Source of the DNA: Solicola gregarius
GTDB taxonomy: Bacteria > Actinomycetota > Actinomycetes > Propionibacteriales > Nocardioidaceae
NCBI RefSeq assembly: GCF_025790165.1
Contig: NZ_CP094970.1
Span: forward strand, 3,100,001 to 3,164,000
Length of the DNA stretch: 64,000 nt
Direction: 5' to 3'
The notes under the pieces are model-generated. The model was not told the origin of the DNA and did not search any database. It saw only the letters and a program-made list of their open reading frames with translations. Of this stretch, positions 36,674-46,900 are shown piece after piece (within the stretch, counting starts at the first letter, position 1; each line of letters opens with the position of its first letter). The translations under genes were made by a program, and so were the position numbers.

Positions 36674-39184
36674 ATGGCCACCGTTCCCGCCTCCGCGAGG
36701 GTCGTCGTCATCGGCGCCGGCATCGTCGGCAACAGCCTCGTCCACCATCTCGCCCGGCTCGGCTGGCGCGACATCGTGCAGATCGACAAGGGCCCGCTTC
36801 CCAACCCCGGCGGGTCGACGGGGCACGCCTCGAACTTCATCTTCCCGGTCGACCACTCCCGCGAGATCACCGATCTGACCCTCGACAGCGTGCGCCAGTA
36901 CCAGGAGCTCGGCGTGTTCACCGAGTCCGGCGGGTACGAGGTCGCGCGCACCGAGGAGCGGATGCAGGAGCTCCGTCGCCGAATGTCGTCGGCCCAGGCG
37001 TGGGGCATCCCATCCGAGCTCGTCTCACCGGCCGAGGTGGTCGAGAAGGTGCCGTACCTCGACCCATCGGTCATCGTCGGCGCGTTCTGGACGCCGAGCG
37101 TCGGTGTCGTCGACTCCGTACGCGCCGGGACCCTCATGCGTGAGAACGCGCAGGAGCTCGGCGCCGTGCAGGTCGTCTCGACCGTCGAGGTGACGGGCAT
37201 CGACACCGAGGCGGGTGAGATCGCCCGCGTACGTACGAGCGGCGGCGACATCGAGACCTCAACGGTCGTTGTCGCCTGCGGCGTGTGGAGTCCGAAGCTC
37301 GCCGCGATGGCAGGTGCATCGATCCCCCTCACCCCCGCCGTGCACCAGATGATCAGCGTCGGGCCCGTACCGCAGCTGGCCGAGAGGTCCGGTGAGATCT
37401 CCTTCCCGATCGTCCGCGACATGGACACGTTCTGCTACGAGCGTCAGCATGGCAGCGACCTCGAGGTCGGGTCGTACGCGCACCGACCGATCCTGCACGA
37501 CGCGGAGACGATCCCCTCGATCGAGCAGGCGAAACTGTCGCCGACCGAGCTGCCGTTCACCGCCGAGGACTTCGACCCGCAGCTCGAGCAGGCGCTGGAA
37601 CTCATGCCCGAGGTGCTCGGAAACCCCGAGGTCGAAATCAGATACGCGATCAACGGCCTGCTGTCGTTGACACCTGACGGTGCACCCATCCTCGGTGAGA
37701 GCCCTGAGGTACGCGGACTCTGGTCGGCAGCAGCGGTCTGGGTCAAGGAGGGGCCAGGGGTCGGGCGCCTGCTCGCCGAGTGGATGACCGACGGCAACCC
37801 CGAGTACGACGCGCACGGCACCGACATCGCGCGCTTCTACCCGCATCAGCGCACCCGCGCCCACGTCAAGGCGCGTACCGGCGAGGCATTCAACAAGACG
37901 TACGGCATCGTGCACCCGTCGGAGCAGTGGGAGAGCGACCGCAAGGTACGACTCTCGCCGATGCACCAGAGCGAGCGAGAGCTCGGAGCGATGTTCTTCG
38001 AGGCCGTCGGATGGGAGCGCCCGCACTGGTACGAGTCGAACGCCGGCCTGCTGAGCGAGTACGGCGATGCCGTGATGCCGCGGGCGGCCGAGTGGGACGC
38101 GCGCTGGTGGTCGCCGATCATCAACGCCGAGCATCTCGCGATGCGCGAACGCGCAGGCATGGTTGACCTTTCGGCATTCGCCATCTTCGACGTCGTCGGC
38201 ACGGGCGCACTCGACGCTGTGCAACGCATCGCGCTCGCCCAGATGGACGTCGTGCCCGGACGTGTCGTCTACACCCCGATTCTCGACGAGCGCGGCGGCA
38301 TTCGCTCCGACCTGACCATCATGCGCCTGGCCGACGACCACTTCCGAGTCGTCACCGGTGGCGCTCCCGGCATGGTCGACCTCAAGTGGTTCCGCGACCA
38401 CGCGGGCGAGGCCGCGCAGGTCGTCGACCGCACCTCTGCCTACACGACGATCGGACTCTGGGGTCCGCGTGCGCGCGACATCCTGGGCGAGCTGACCGAC
38501 GCCGACATCAGCCACGAGGGGTTCCGGTTCGGCCGCTGCCACACGATCGAGGTCGGCTCCCTGTCGGTGCTCGCGTCGCGCATCTCGTACGTCGGCGAGC
38601 TGGGCTGGGAGCTGTACGTACCGATCGAGTCGGGCGCGAAGCTGTGGGACACCGTGCATCAAGCGGGTCAGCCCCATGGCCTCGTACCGGTGGGCATCGG
38701 CGTCTACACCGCGACTGGCCGCATGGAGAAGGGCTATCGCGCGCACGGCGCCGAGCTCGACACCGAGCGCAACCTCGCCGAGGCGGGCATGCTGCGCCCG
38801 AAGGTCAAGGAGGCCGACTTCATCGGCCGGGAGGCGTACGTCAAGCAGCGTTCGGAGGACCCGGTCTCGGTGCTGTGCTCGCTCACCGTCGACGACCACA
38901 CGTCCGCGGACGGTACGAAGCGGTACATGCTCGGCGGTGAGCCGATCCTGAGTGCTGACGGCGAGTCGCTCATCGACGGGCACGGCCACCGCGCGTACGT
39001 CACCTCGGCCGCGTCGGCACCGTCGATCGGCAAGCACATCCTGATGGCGTACCTGCCGCCCGACCGCGCGGTCGTCGGGGAGTCGCTCTCGGTCGAGTAC
39101 CTCGGCGAGCGCTATCCGGTGACCGTCGCGGCGAACGACGCCACCCCGCTGTTCGATCCCGACAACGACCGCATCCGGAGCTGA
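36674..39184 (+). CDS. dimethylglycine dehydrogenase (FAD + folate-binding GcvT domains)
   Basis: An 836-residue two-domain enzyme, the same size as Arthrobacter dimethylglycine oxidase. Residues 1-400 are a DAO-type FAD domain (VVVIGAGIVGNSLVHHLA), with GGSTGHASNF at the place where such enzymes bind FAD covalently through histidine. Residues 430-830 are GcvT and GcvT-C domains, which catch the methyl carbon on tetrahydrofolate as 5,10-methylene-folate. The adjacent EtfBA operon partners suggest electrons go to ETF, i.e. a dehydrogenase rather than an oxidase. Sarcosine is an alternative substrate. Confidence 0.88.
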   Translation: MATVPASARVVVIGAGIVGNSLVHHLARLGWRDIVQIDKGPLPNPGGSTGHASNFIFPVDHSREITDLTLDSVRQYQELGVFTESGGYEVARTEERMQELRRRMSSAQAWGIPSELVSPAEVVEKVPYLDPSVIVGAFWTPSVGVVDSVRAGTLMRENAQELGAVQVVSTVEVTGIDTEAGEIARVRTSGGDIETSTVVVACGVWSPKLAAMAGASIPLTPAVHQMISVGPVPQLAERSGEISFPIVRDMDTFCYERQHGSDLEVGSYAHRPILHDAETIPSIEQAKLSPTELPFTAEDFDPQLEQALELMPEVLGNPEVEIRYAINGLLSLTPDGAPILGESPEVRGLWSAAAVWVKEGPGVGRLLAEWMTDGNPEYDAHGTDIARFYPHQRTRAHVKARTGEAFNKTYGIVHPSEQWESDRKVRLSPMHQSERELGAMFFEAVGWERPHWYESNAGLLSEYGDAVMPRAAEWDARWWSPIINAEHLAMRERAGMVDLSAFAIFDVVGTGALDAVQRIALAQMDVVPGRVVYTPILDERGGIRSDLTIMRLADDHFRVVTGGAPGMVDLKWFRDHAGEAAQVVDRTSAYTTIGLWGPRARDILGELTDADISHEGFRFGRCHTIEVGSLSVLASRISYVGELGWELYVPIESGAKLWDTVHQAGQPHGLVPVGIGVYTATGRMEKGYRAHGAELDTERNLAEAGMLRPKVKEADFIGREAYVKQRSEDPVSVLCSLTVDDHTSADGTKRYMLGGEPILSADGESLIDGHGHRAYVTSAASAPSIGKHILMAYLPPDRAVVGESLSVEYLGERYPVTVAANDATPLFDPDNDRIRS

Positions 39185-39186
39185 CG

Positions 39187-39960
39187 ATGGTGAATGTCTT
39201 GGTGTGTGTGAAGCGCGTGCCCGACACTGCCGGCTCGATCGCCCTCACCGCCGACGAGCAGTCCGTCGACGCGAACCAGCTCGGGCACACCGTCAGCGCG
39301 CACGAGGAGTGTGCGATCGAGCTGGCGGTCCAGACCGCGCAGGCGACCGACGGCGCGGCGAGCGTACTCACGCTCGGATCCGATGATGCCGTCGAGCAGC
39401 TCCGCGACGCTCTCGCGGTCGGATGCGCGGACGCAACGCTGATCGAGGCCGATGCATCGACGTACGGCCCGGCCGATGTGGCCGCGGCGATCGCCGCGGT
39501 CGTCTCCGAACGTTCGGCAGCGGGTACGACGTACGACCTGATCCTGCTCGGCAACGACGCTGCCGACACGGGCGACTTCCAGGTCGGCGTACGCCTCGCC
39601 TACGCGCTCGAAAGGCCAGTACTGACTGGCATCTCGACGATCGAGATCGTCGATGACACGGTAGTCGCGCGCGGCGCGGGGCCCGCCGGCACGGAGGTGT
39701 TCGAGCTGCCGATGCCGGCAGTCGTCGCAGTGCAGGAGGGTGGCGTCGAGCCGCGCTATCCGTCCATCCCCGGCCGGATGAAGGCGAAGCGGGCGCCGAT
39801 CGAGACGATCACGCCAACGGGCGAGCCGGTCGGAAATGCGCGCGTACGCCTGAAGCTGCCGCCGGAGCAGCCGAGCGCGGTGGAGGTCCTCGGGCAAGGC
39901 CCGGAGGCGGCACCGGCACTCGTCGACATCCTGACCGAGATCGGAGTGGTCACGCGATGA
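39187..39960 (+). CDS. etfB: electron transfer flavoprotein beta subunit
   Basis: A 257-residue EtfB: NVLVCVKRVPDTAGSI at the N-terminus, LGNDAADTGDFQVGVRLAYA for AMP binding, and EPRYPSIPGRMKAKRAPIE, the recognition-loop signature. It starts two bases after the dimethylglycine dehydrogenase stop and overlaps etfA by 4 bases. This linkage marks a dedicated ETF for the demethylating dehydrogenase. Confidence 0.93.
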   Translation: MVNVLVCVKRVPDTAGSIALTADEQSVDANQLGHTVSAHEECAIELAVQTAQATDGAASVLTLGSDDAVEQLRDALAVGCADATLIEADASTYGPADVAAAIAAVVSERSAAGTTYDLILLGNDAADTGDFQVGVRLAYALERPVLTGISTIEIVDDTVVARGAGPAGTEVFELPMPAVVAVQEGGVEPRYPSIPGRMKAKRAPIETITPTGEPVGNARVRLKLPPEQPSAVEVLGQGPEAAPALVDILTEIGVVTR

Positions 39961-40937
39961 TCCTCGTCCTTGTCGAAACCGAGGCAGACGGCGTCACGCT
40001 GACGTCGCGGGAGGCGCTGACCTTCGCTCGGGAGCTGTCGACGCGCACCGGCGATGCCGCCGTCGAGGCGGTGGTTGTCGGCCCGCTCGGCAACGAGCGT
40101 GAGGCCGTCGTTCGCGAGCTCGGTGCGCAGGGAGTCTCGCGGGTCCATCACGCCGACTCCGACCGGCTCGGTTCGTACGCCGCGGCCGCGTGGGCGGCTG
40201 CGGTGGCCGAGGTCGCGCCGGCGAGTGGCCTCGTGGTCGCGTCGGGCACGCCCCGTGGCAACGAGGTCTTGGCCCACGTATCCGTCCGACTCGATGTAGT
40301 CATGGCCGCGAACGTCGTGTCGGTCAGCGACTCCGACCCGCTCGTCGTGGCTCGGCAGGTGCTCGGCGGGTCGGCGCTCGAGGAGATGCGGCTCGCCGGC
40401 GACATCGCGGTGCTGTCCGTCGCCGGTCACGCCGTCGAGCCCGCCGCGGCCGCGTCACCGACCGAGCCCGACATCGTCGCGTACGAGCCCGAACTGGCCG
40501 ATCGCGATCTGGTCGGTCGGGTCGTACGTACCGAACAGGCCGAGGGCGATGACACCTCGGCGCTCACCAGTGCTCGGGTCGTGGTCGGGGCAGGGCGAGG
40601 AGCGGGCTCTGCAGACGGCTTCGGCGACCTGCTCGAGCTCGTCGACCTGCTCGACGGTGCGCTCGGCGTCTCGCGGGTCGTGACCAGTCTCGGCTGGCGA
40701 CCGCACCACGAACAGGTGGGCCAGACGGGCAGCCGGATCGCGCCCGACGTCTACATCGCGTGCGGGATCAGCGGCGCAATCCAACACTGGGCCGGATGCC
40801 AGAGCGCGAAGACGATCGTGGCGATCAACAGCGACGAGGACGCGCCCATGGTGACTCGCGCTGACTACGCGATCGTGGGCGATCTGCACGAGATCGTACC
40901 CGCAATCAACGACGAGATTCGTCGGCGTACGACGTGA
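39957..40937 (+). CDS. etfA: electron transfer flavoprotein alpha subunit
   Basis: A 326-residue EtfA. The C-terminal FAD domain is complete: VVVGAGRGAGSADGFGDLLE, VGQTGSRIAPDVYIACGISG, AIQHWAGCQSAKTIVAINSD and ADYAIVGDLHEIVP. The N-terminal Rossmann-like part (ILVLVETEADGVTLTSREAL) is normal. It forms a heterodimer with EtfB and passes electrons to an ETF:quinone oxidoreductase, which is not in this window. Confidence 0.93.
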   Translation: MILVLVETEADGVTLTSREALTFARELSTRTGDAAVEAVVVGPLGNEREAVVRELGAQGVSRVHHADSDRLGSYAAAAWAAAVAEVAPASGLVVASGTPRGNEVLAHVSVRLDVVMAANVVSVSDSDPLVVARQVLGGSALEEMRLAGDIAVLSVAGHAVEPAAAASPTEPDIVAYEPELADRDLVGRVVRTEQAEGDDTSALTSARVVVGAGRGAGSADGFGDLLELVDLLDGALGVSRVVTSLGWRPHHEQVGQTGSRIAPDVYIACGISGAIQHWAGCQSAKTIVAINSDEDAPMVTRADYAIVGDLHEIVPAINDEIRRRTT

Positions 40938-41074
40938 GGTCGGCGCTCGCATAACGACTCCGTTGCCATTCGCCTCGGGCAACCCGATTCGGGGGTTGTG
41001 CGTCGTAGGATTCGGGCGGTACGACGACTCGGGTCGGTGCCGCTCCACGTCATCACATCCCGCATAGGAGTCCC

Positions 41075-41489
41075 ATGCCCAAGAACCGCCTTGTCCTCGG
41101 TGTGGTGCCGGTCGCGGCCGCCGCCCTTGCCGCCGGCCTGCTCGCGCCCGCGTCGAACGCCGACGCCCCCCCAGCTACCGAACGCGAGCATCAAGGCGAC
41201 CGACTATCGCGTCTCGTCGGGTGAGCAGTTCGTTGTCAAGGGCCGGGTCACGCTCGGATACGGCCGTGACAAGATGCCCGCGCCGCCGTCCAGGGTCCGG
41301 GTGCAGGCCAAGCTGCACGGCAAGTGGACCAACCTGTCGGGAGCGCAGGTGACGAGCAACGACAACGGTCGCTACCGCGTCCGAGTCATCCTCGGTATGG
41401 ACGGCAGGCGTTCACTGCGCGTGCACGTCAAGACGCCGGACTTCCGCAAGTGGATCAACAGCCGGGTGATCAGGGTACGCGTGAGCTGA
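41075..41489 (+). pseudogene. secreted beta-rich protein, frame broken at a C7 run
   Basis: ATG 41075 (AGGAG upstream) opens a signal peptide (MPKNRLVLGVVPVAAAALAA, ending near SNADA). After seven C residues (41166-41172) this frame stops early, at a TGA around 41222. Dropping one C joins it to the frame QLPNASIKATDYRVSSGEQF, which runs to 41489 as an Ig/beta-like domain ending VIRVRVS. The whole protein would be about 137 residues. Either a sequencing error, a recent null mutation or slippage-based switching. Function unknown. Confidence 0.65.
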
Positions 41490-41507
41490 TCCGCGAAGAG
41501 TCTCACG

Positions 41508-41544
41508 CCGACCCGCGAGGAACTCCTCGCGGGTCGGTTGGTTT
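41508..41544. terminator. intrinsic terminator between convergent genes
   Basis: CCGACCCGCGAGGA pairs with TCCTCGCGGGTCGG (perfect 13-14 bp stem, minimal loop), followed on the plus strand by TTGGTTT. It serves the broken secreted gene and possibly the DUF305 gene facing it. Confidence 0.85.
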
Positions 41545-41553
41545 CGGGAGTTT

Positions 41554-42270
41554 TCAGCCCCAGCTCTTCCGGATCTGGCGCATGTCGTACACCTGGCGGC
41601 TCTGTGCCGAGATCATGTCGATGGCCAGCTGCCGGATGAACAGGTCACTGCCCCGCGACGCGACGTCCTCGGCCATCCTGATCGCGCCCTTGTGGTGCGG
41701 AATCATCAGGCGCAGGAACGCGCGGTCGAAGGGACGTCCGTCCGACCTCCGCAGGCCGGCGATCTCCTGACGGGTCGCCATCCCCATCTGCTCGAGCATC
41801 TCCGGATCGTCCAGCAGCCGTTGGTAGCTCTCTTCGGCGTCGGTCACCGGGAGGTCTTCGCGCCCCTGCCAGCCCTGCATCGAGATGATGTCGAGGTTCT
41901 GCTCCGTACGAATCCGGTCGGCGATGGTGCGCACGCGTTCGTCACCGGCCCGTTGCGGCGCGAGCCGCGACATGACGATCGCCTGGTAGTGATGCGGGAT
42001 CATCATCATGACGAACTCCCGGTCCGCGGCATTCGCCTGCTCCGCGCTCGCCGAGGCCGTCAGGACCCGCTGGACGAGAGGTGACCGCGGCGCCACGGCA
42101 TCCGATCGCTCGCCCGGCGCCTGCGGCAGGATCACCGGCGCGTCGGCGCCGGTCGTACGCCCGTCATCGGATGCCGCGGTCGCTCCCGGCGCGACGAGTG
42201 TCGCCATGACCACTGTGCCGATGCACGCGGAGGCCATCGCCAGCGCTCGTACGGAGGTGGTGTTGATCAT
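41554..42270 (-). CDS. DUF305 secreted protein
   Basis: A 238-residue exported protein: signal peptide at residues 1-32 (ending GATA), then a duplicated DUF305 helical bundle. Both repeats keep the FxxxMIPHH motif (EFVMMMIPHHYQAIVMS and AFLRLMIPHHKGAIRMA). DUF305 proteins are ferritin-like and often linked to metal handling, especially copper; the paired histidines could bind metal. It lies 33 bases downstream of the LVIVD-repeat gene and is probably co-transcribed with it. Confidence 0.88.
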   Translation of the reverse strand: MINTTSVRALAMASACIGTVVMATLVAPGATAASDDGRTTGADAPVILPQAPGERSDAVAPRSPLVQRVLTASASAEQANAADREFVMMMIPHHYQAIVMSRLAPQRAGDERVRTIADRIRTEQNLDIISMQGWQGREDLPVTDAEESYQRLLDDPEMLEQMGMATRQEIAGLRRSDGRPFDRAFLRLMIPHHKGAIRMAEDVASRGSDLFIRQLAIDMISAQSRQVYDMRQIRKSWG

Positions 42271-42303
42271 CTGGCTCAGCCCTTCTGCCCGACCCGTACG
42301 CCG

Positions 42304-43704
42304 TCACTCCGGGTACTGATACTGGGTCTGACCGTTGAAGACGTCCCATTCGACCCGCTTCGCGCTCCGCAGCCCGCGGACGTTCAACACGTCGAGGCCC
42401 TCGGTGATGTCGCTGGAGTAGACGTACCCGTTGTAGTAGTACGCGGACCACGACCCACCGACCTCGAGCGTGTCGTCGGAGATCGGGCCGCGCTCCCAGT
42501 ACCCGATCTCCCTCGGCTTGGACGAGTCGGTGAAGTCCCAAATGGAGACGCCGCCCTGGTACCACGACTGCACCATGACGTCACGGCCCTTCACCGGGAT
42601 CAGTGCGCCGTTGTGTGCCACACAGTTCTCGGTGTCCTGCTGGTAGCGAGGGATCTTGAAGTAGCTGCGGAACGCCAGCTCCCGCTTCTTGCCCGCTCCG
42701 GTGACGTCGTAGATCGCGTCGGCACCGTGCTTCGGCCCGGTCTCCTCGTTGCAGACGGGGGCGCCTCCGCCGCCGAGCTCATCGGTGAAGACCACCTTCG
42801 TCGCATGGTTGCTGAACGTCGCCGAGTGGTAGAACGCGAAGTTCTCGTCCTGGATCCGGTCGATCACCTTCGGGTGAACGGGGTCGGCGATGTTCATCAG
42901 GATGCCGTCGCCCATGCAGGCACCGGCGGCGATATTGCGGTCCGGGTACGCCGTGATGTCGTGGCAGCCGCTCGTGCCCGGTCCGCCTCCACCGGGGAAG
43001 AGCCGGGGAGTCGACACCACGGACGCGGAACCGGGGTCGTCGAGGGGTACGTCGATGACCGAGATCGAGTCGTGCGGAGGCTTGCAGTTGGTGAAACCCT
43101 TCGACGGACCGTACGACGAGACGTACAGGTAGATCGACTCGCCCGCGTCGTCGGGGATCATCGTGTGCGTGTGCGACCCGCACGACGTACGTACCGCGCC
43201 GACGTACTCCGGTGCGCTCGGATCACTGATGTCGAAGATCCGCATGCCCTCCCAGACGCGCTCGTCGGTCGGGCTCGCCGACTCGCTGTTGCAGGTGTTG
43301 TTCGTACGCTCGTAGTCGACCGACAAGAAGAGCAGGTTGCCGTCGGGGCTCACCGATACGTCGCCCTGGCCACCCGGGCACAACACCTGGCTGACGATCT
43401 GCGGCTTCCTCGGCTTGGCGATGTCGAAGATCGTGAAGCCGGAGTAGTTGCCGCCGTAGGCGTAGTCGCCGTGGAACGCGATATCGCTGTTGAAGTCGCT
43501 GAGGGGACTCCGCTTGGGGACGTGCCCGACCCGGTTGACGTTCTTGCTGTGCGAGACCTCGCCGGCCTTGAGAGCCTCATCGTCGTCGGCCGGCGCCGGG
43601 GCCGACAGCGCCGTGAGCGCTGCGACGACGACGGCAGTTGCGGCGCCGATGACGAGCGCGCGCGGCGGCAGACTGTCGCGGAATCCTGCGAGACGCATAT
43701 TCAT
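42304..43704 (-). CDS. LVIVD-repeat beta-propeller secreted protein
   Basis: A 466-residue exported protein with a signal segment (about residues 16-35) and repeated blades of LVIVD type: GYAYGGNYSGFTIFDIAKPR-like units recur as MRIFDISDPSAPEYVG, GVSIWDFTDSSKPREIG and GLDVLNVRG. A seven-bladed propeller is likely. ATG 43704 is chosen for GGGAGTGGAC just upstream. Cysteines (at least eight) suggest disulfides outside the cell. Co-occurrence with DUF305 is common in actinobacteria; function is not established. Confidence 0.83.
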   Translation of the reverse strand: MNMRLAGFRDSLPPRALVIGAATAVVVAALTALSAPAPADDDEALKAGEVSHSKNVNRVGHVPKRSPLSDFNSDIAFHGDYAYGGNYSGFTIFDIAKPRKPQIVSQVLCPGGQGDVSVSPDGNLLFLSVDYERTNNTCNSESASPTDERVWEGMRIFDISDPSAPEYVGAVRTSCGSHTHTMIPDDAGESIYLYVSSYGPSKGFTNCKPPHDSISVIDVPLDDPGSASVVSTPRLFPGGGGPGTSGCHDITAYPDRNIAAGACMGDGILMNIADPVHPKVIDRIQDENFAFYHSATFSNHATKVVFTDELGGGGAPVCNEETGPKHGADAIYDVTGAGKKRELAFRSYFKIPRYQQDTENCVAHNGALIPVKGRDVMVQSWYQGGVSIWDFTDSSKPREIGYWERGPISDDTLEVGGSWSAYYYNGYVYSSDITEGLDVLNVRGLRSAKRVEWDVFNGQTQYQYPE

Positions 43705-43925
43705 ATGTCCACTCCCAAAGTGACCTCCCCAATACTTTGCGTAACCAGCGCCGGATGTCAACGGGGCGGCGGCGCATCTGGGTCATCGGCTTCCTGCGGC
43801 GAACCGCCGCGTTTTTGCTCGCGTCCGGCCCGAAACGGGTGCTAATCTCGCGGTCGCCGTCTGTCGAACTCCGGTCACCGAACGTGTTGGTCACCGGAGA
43901 ATCGCCGAGTACGCAAGGAACCGCG

Positions 43926-46900
43926 ATGCCGCAGTACGAACTCGGGACCGCCAGCCGACGCCGCCTGCCCCGGTGGCGTCGGGCGACGTACGTGCTGATG
44001 GCGGTGTTCGCGCTCGCCGCCACCCTCGTCGTCCCGGCGATCGACCCTCCGGCGGCGCACGCCCAGACCGATACGTCCTGTGATTTCGCGAACTCTGGCA
44101 CCGGTACCTACGCGGACACCCTGTGCTGGTTCGACCTGTCCGACGTCGACTGGCAGGACGCCCAGAACGGCCAGGACTTCGAGGTGTCGATCCCGGGCGG
44201 TTACACGCTCGCGTTCACTCTGACGGCGGACGGCGGTGAGGCCACCTCGTCGGCGTTCCCCACGTACTCGGATGCGTATCTCGGCAACAACGGTTTCTAC
44301 ACGGGCGTCTCGGGGGAGCCGGCGTTCTATCAGCAGGACAACGCCACCGACACCGATCTCGAGCTGTCCGACATCGAGCTGACGAGCAGTTCCGGTGAGG
44401 TCGTCGACGGCTACGCCCTGGTCGGTGCCGACGCGGAGTCGACCGACGCCGACGAGTCGATCACCTGGAACTCGAGCGACCCCATCACCTCACTGACGGC
44501 AACTCGCACCGGTACCGGTCTCGGGAATGCCTGTGGGGGTGGCTTCACCGGCATCGGCACGAAAGAGGTGACGTGCACCGGCCAGGGCACCTCGACCAAG
44601 ACCGGTACGGCGATCGTCTCGTCCACCAACCCGTCAACGTTCTCGCAGCACATGCAGGGCGGCGGCCTGCAAGCCGTCTCGTTCGGTGTGCTGATCTCGG
44701 CCGTCACGCTGAACAAGGCCGTCGACGGTCGATTCAGCGGCGACAGCGCCGACATCTCGATCCAGGACTCCTCCGGCGCGACCATCGGGTCGGACTCGAC
44801 CGGGCCGACCGGCGACTCGGCGTCTGTCGACGTGCCCGTCGTCGTGGATGCCGAAGGAAGCACCTTCACGCTCGGCGAGACCACGAACGCGAATCTCGAC
44901 AACTACGTGACGGACTGGTCGTGTACGCGCAACGGCGAGGTCGACACCTCGCTGCCGACCGGACGAATAGGTACCAGCGCCGATGTCGATGTCGGCGTCG
45001 GTGACGACATCGAATGTACGATCACCAACTCGGCCAGACCGGTCTCGATCGCGATCGACAAGCAGGCCGGTGACCCCGTCGACGTCAACGGCAACGGCAT
45101 CACCGACGCCGGTGACCAGATCTCGTACGACTTCACGGTCACGAACACCGGCGACCTGCCGCTCGACACCGTCGAAGTCACCGACGACACGGTCGGATCG
45201 GTGACCTGCGAGGCGACCGAGCTCGCTGCGGGTGCAAGCACGAACTGCACGGCCGACCAGGCGTACACGATCACCGACGCCGACGAGTCGAACGGCAGCG
45301 TCGACAACACCGCCACCGCCAGTGGCCACGTCGAGACGACCAACGACACAGTCACGTCGGACCCCGACAGCACATCTACCCCGGTCGAGGGGCCGAACCC
45401 CGAGCTGACGCTGACGAAGTCCGGCTCCCCGTCGAATCCCGATGACTTCGAGGCGGGCCAGCAGATCACTTACGTGTTCTTCGTGCGCAACACCGGCAAC
45501 GTGACGGTGTCCGACGTCGACGTGTCAGAGGTCAGCTTCAGCGGCAGCGGTGAGATGTCGGACATCACCTGTCCCGCCGGCATCCTTGCACCGGGTGGGC
45601 AGATGCCTTGCACGGCCACGTACACGCTCACCCAGGAGGACGTCGACGCGGGAGAGATCGACAACACAGCTGTCGCGGACGGCACCGATCCCGATGGCGG
45701 ACCCGTCGAGAGCAACGAGGACGACTTCGCAATACCCGCGGACCCGGCGCCCGGCATCGACCTGGAGAAGTCCGTCGATCCGGAGACGGTGTCCGGACCC
45801 GGCGAGGAGGTGACGTACTCGTTCGTCGTCACCAATACCGGCAACGTCACGTTGTCCGATCCGGAGCTCACCGAGACCGCGTTCTCGGGTACGGGGCCGC
45901 CGCCGCAGGTCGACTGCCCGACGGTCAACTTCCTTCCGGGCCAGGCAGTGACGTGCACCGCGACATACACCGCGACGGCGGCCGACGCCAATGCCGGCGA
46001 GGTCGACAACACTGCGACGGCGACGGCCACGCCCGCTAACGGAGAGCCGCCGGTCTCCGACCCGGCTTCCGCGGAGTTCACGATCCCGGCCCACCCGGAG
46101 CTCTCGCTGACCAAGACCGTCGACCCGACCGTCGTCGACGAGGCCGGCGACAACGTCACGTACAGCTTCGAGGTCGAGAACACCGGCAACGTGACGGTCA
46201 CCGACGTCTCGGTCGACGACGTCTACTTCGGTGGCTCCGACCCGCTTGGTGACATCACCTGTCCGACCGATCCGCTGCCCGCGGGCGAGACGATGACCTG
46301 CACAGCCGACTACTCGGTCACCCAGGACGACGTCGACTCCCCGGCAATACTGAACGTCGCCCGTGCGTCTGGGCAGCCTCCGACCGGCGACCGGGTCCGG
46401 TCGAACACCGACCGTGCGCTGATCCGGACGGATCGCGATCCGCAGATCGCGATGGAGAAGGCCGCCTCGCCTGCGACGTACGACGCGCCGGGCGACACCA
46501 TCACCTACACCTTCGAGGTGACGAACACCGGCAACGTGTCGCTGTCCGATCCGACGATCGACGAGTCGCAGTTCACGGGCTCCGGCGAGGATCCGTTCGT
46601 GGTGTGTCCGACGCCGGTGATCCTCGCACCGGGTCAGTCGACGGAGTGCACGGCGACGTACGAGACGACCCAGGCAGACGTCGACCGCGGCAGCATCGAG
46701 AACACCGCGACCGCGACAGCAGATCCGCCGTTCCGGATGGACCCGCCTGTCTCCGACCCGGACAACGCGGTGGTGACTGCCGACCAGTCGCCCGAACTGG
46801 CGTTGAACAAGACGGTCCGGCCGACCACCGTCGAGCAGTCCGGCGACCAGGTCAGGTACGCGTTCATCGTCGAGAACACCGGCAACGTGACCGTCAACGG

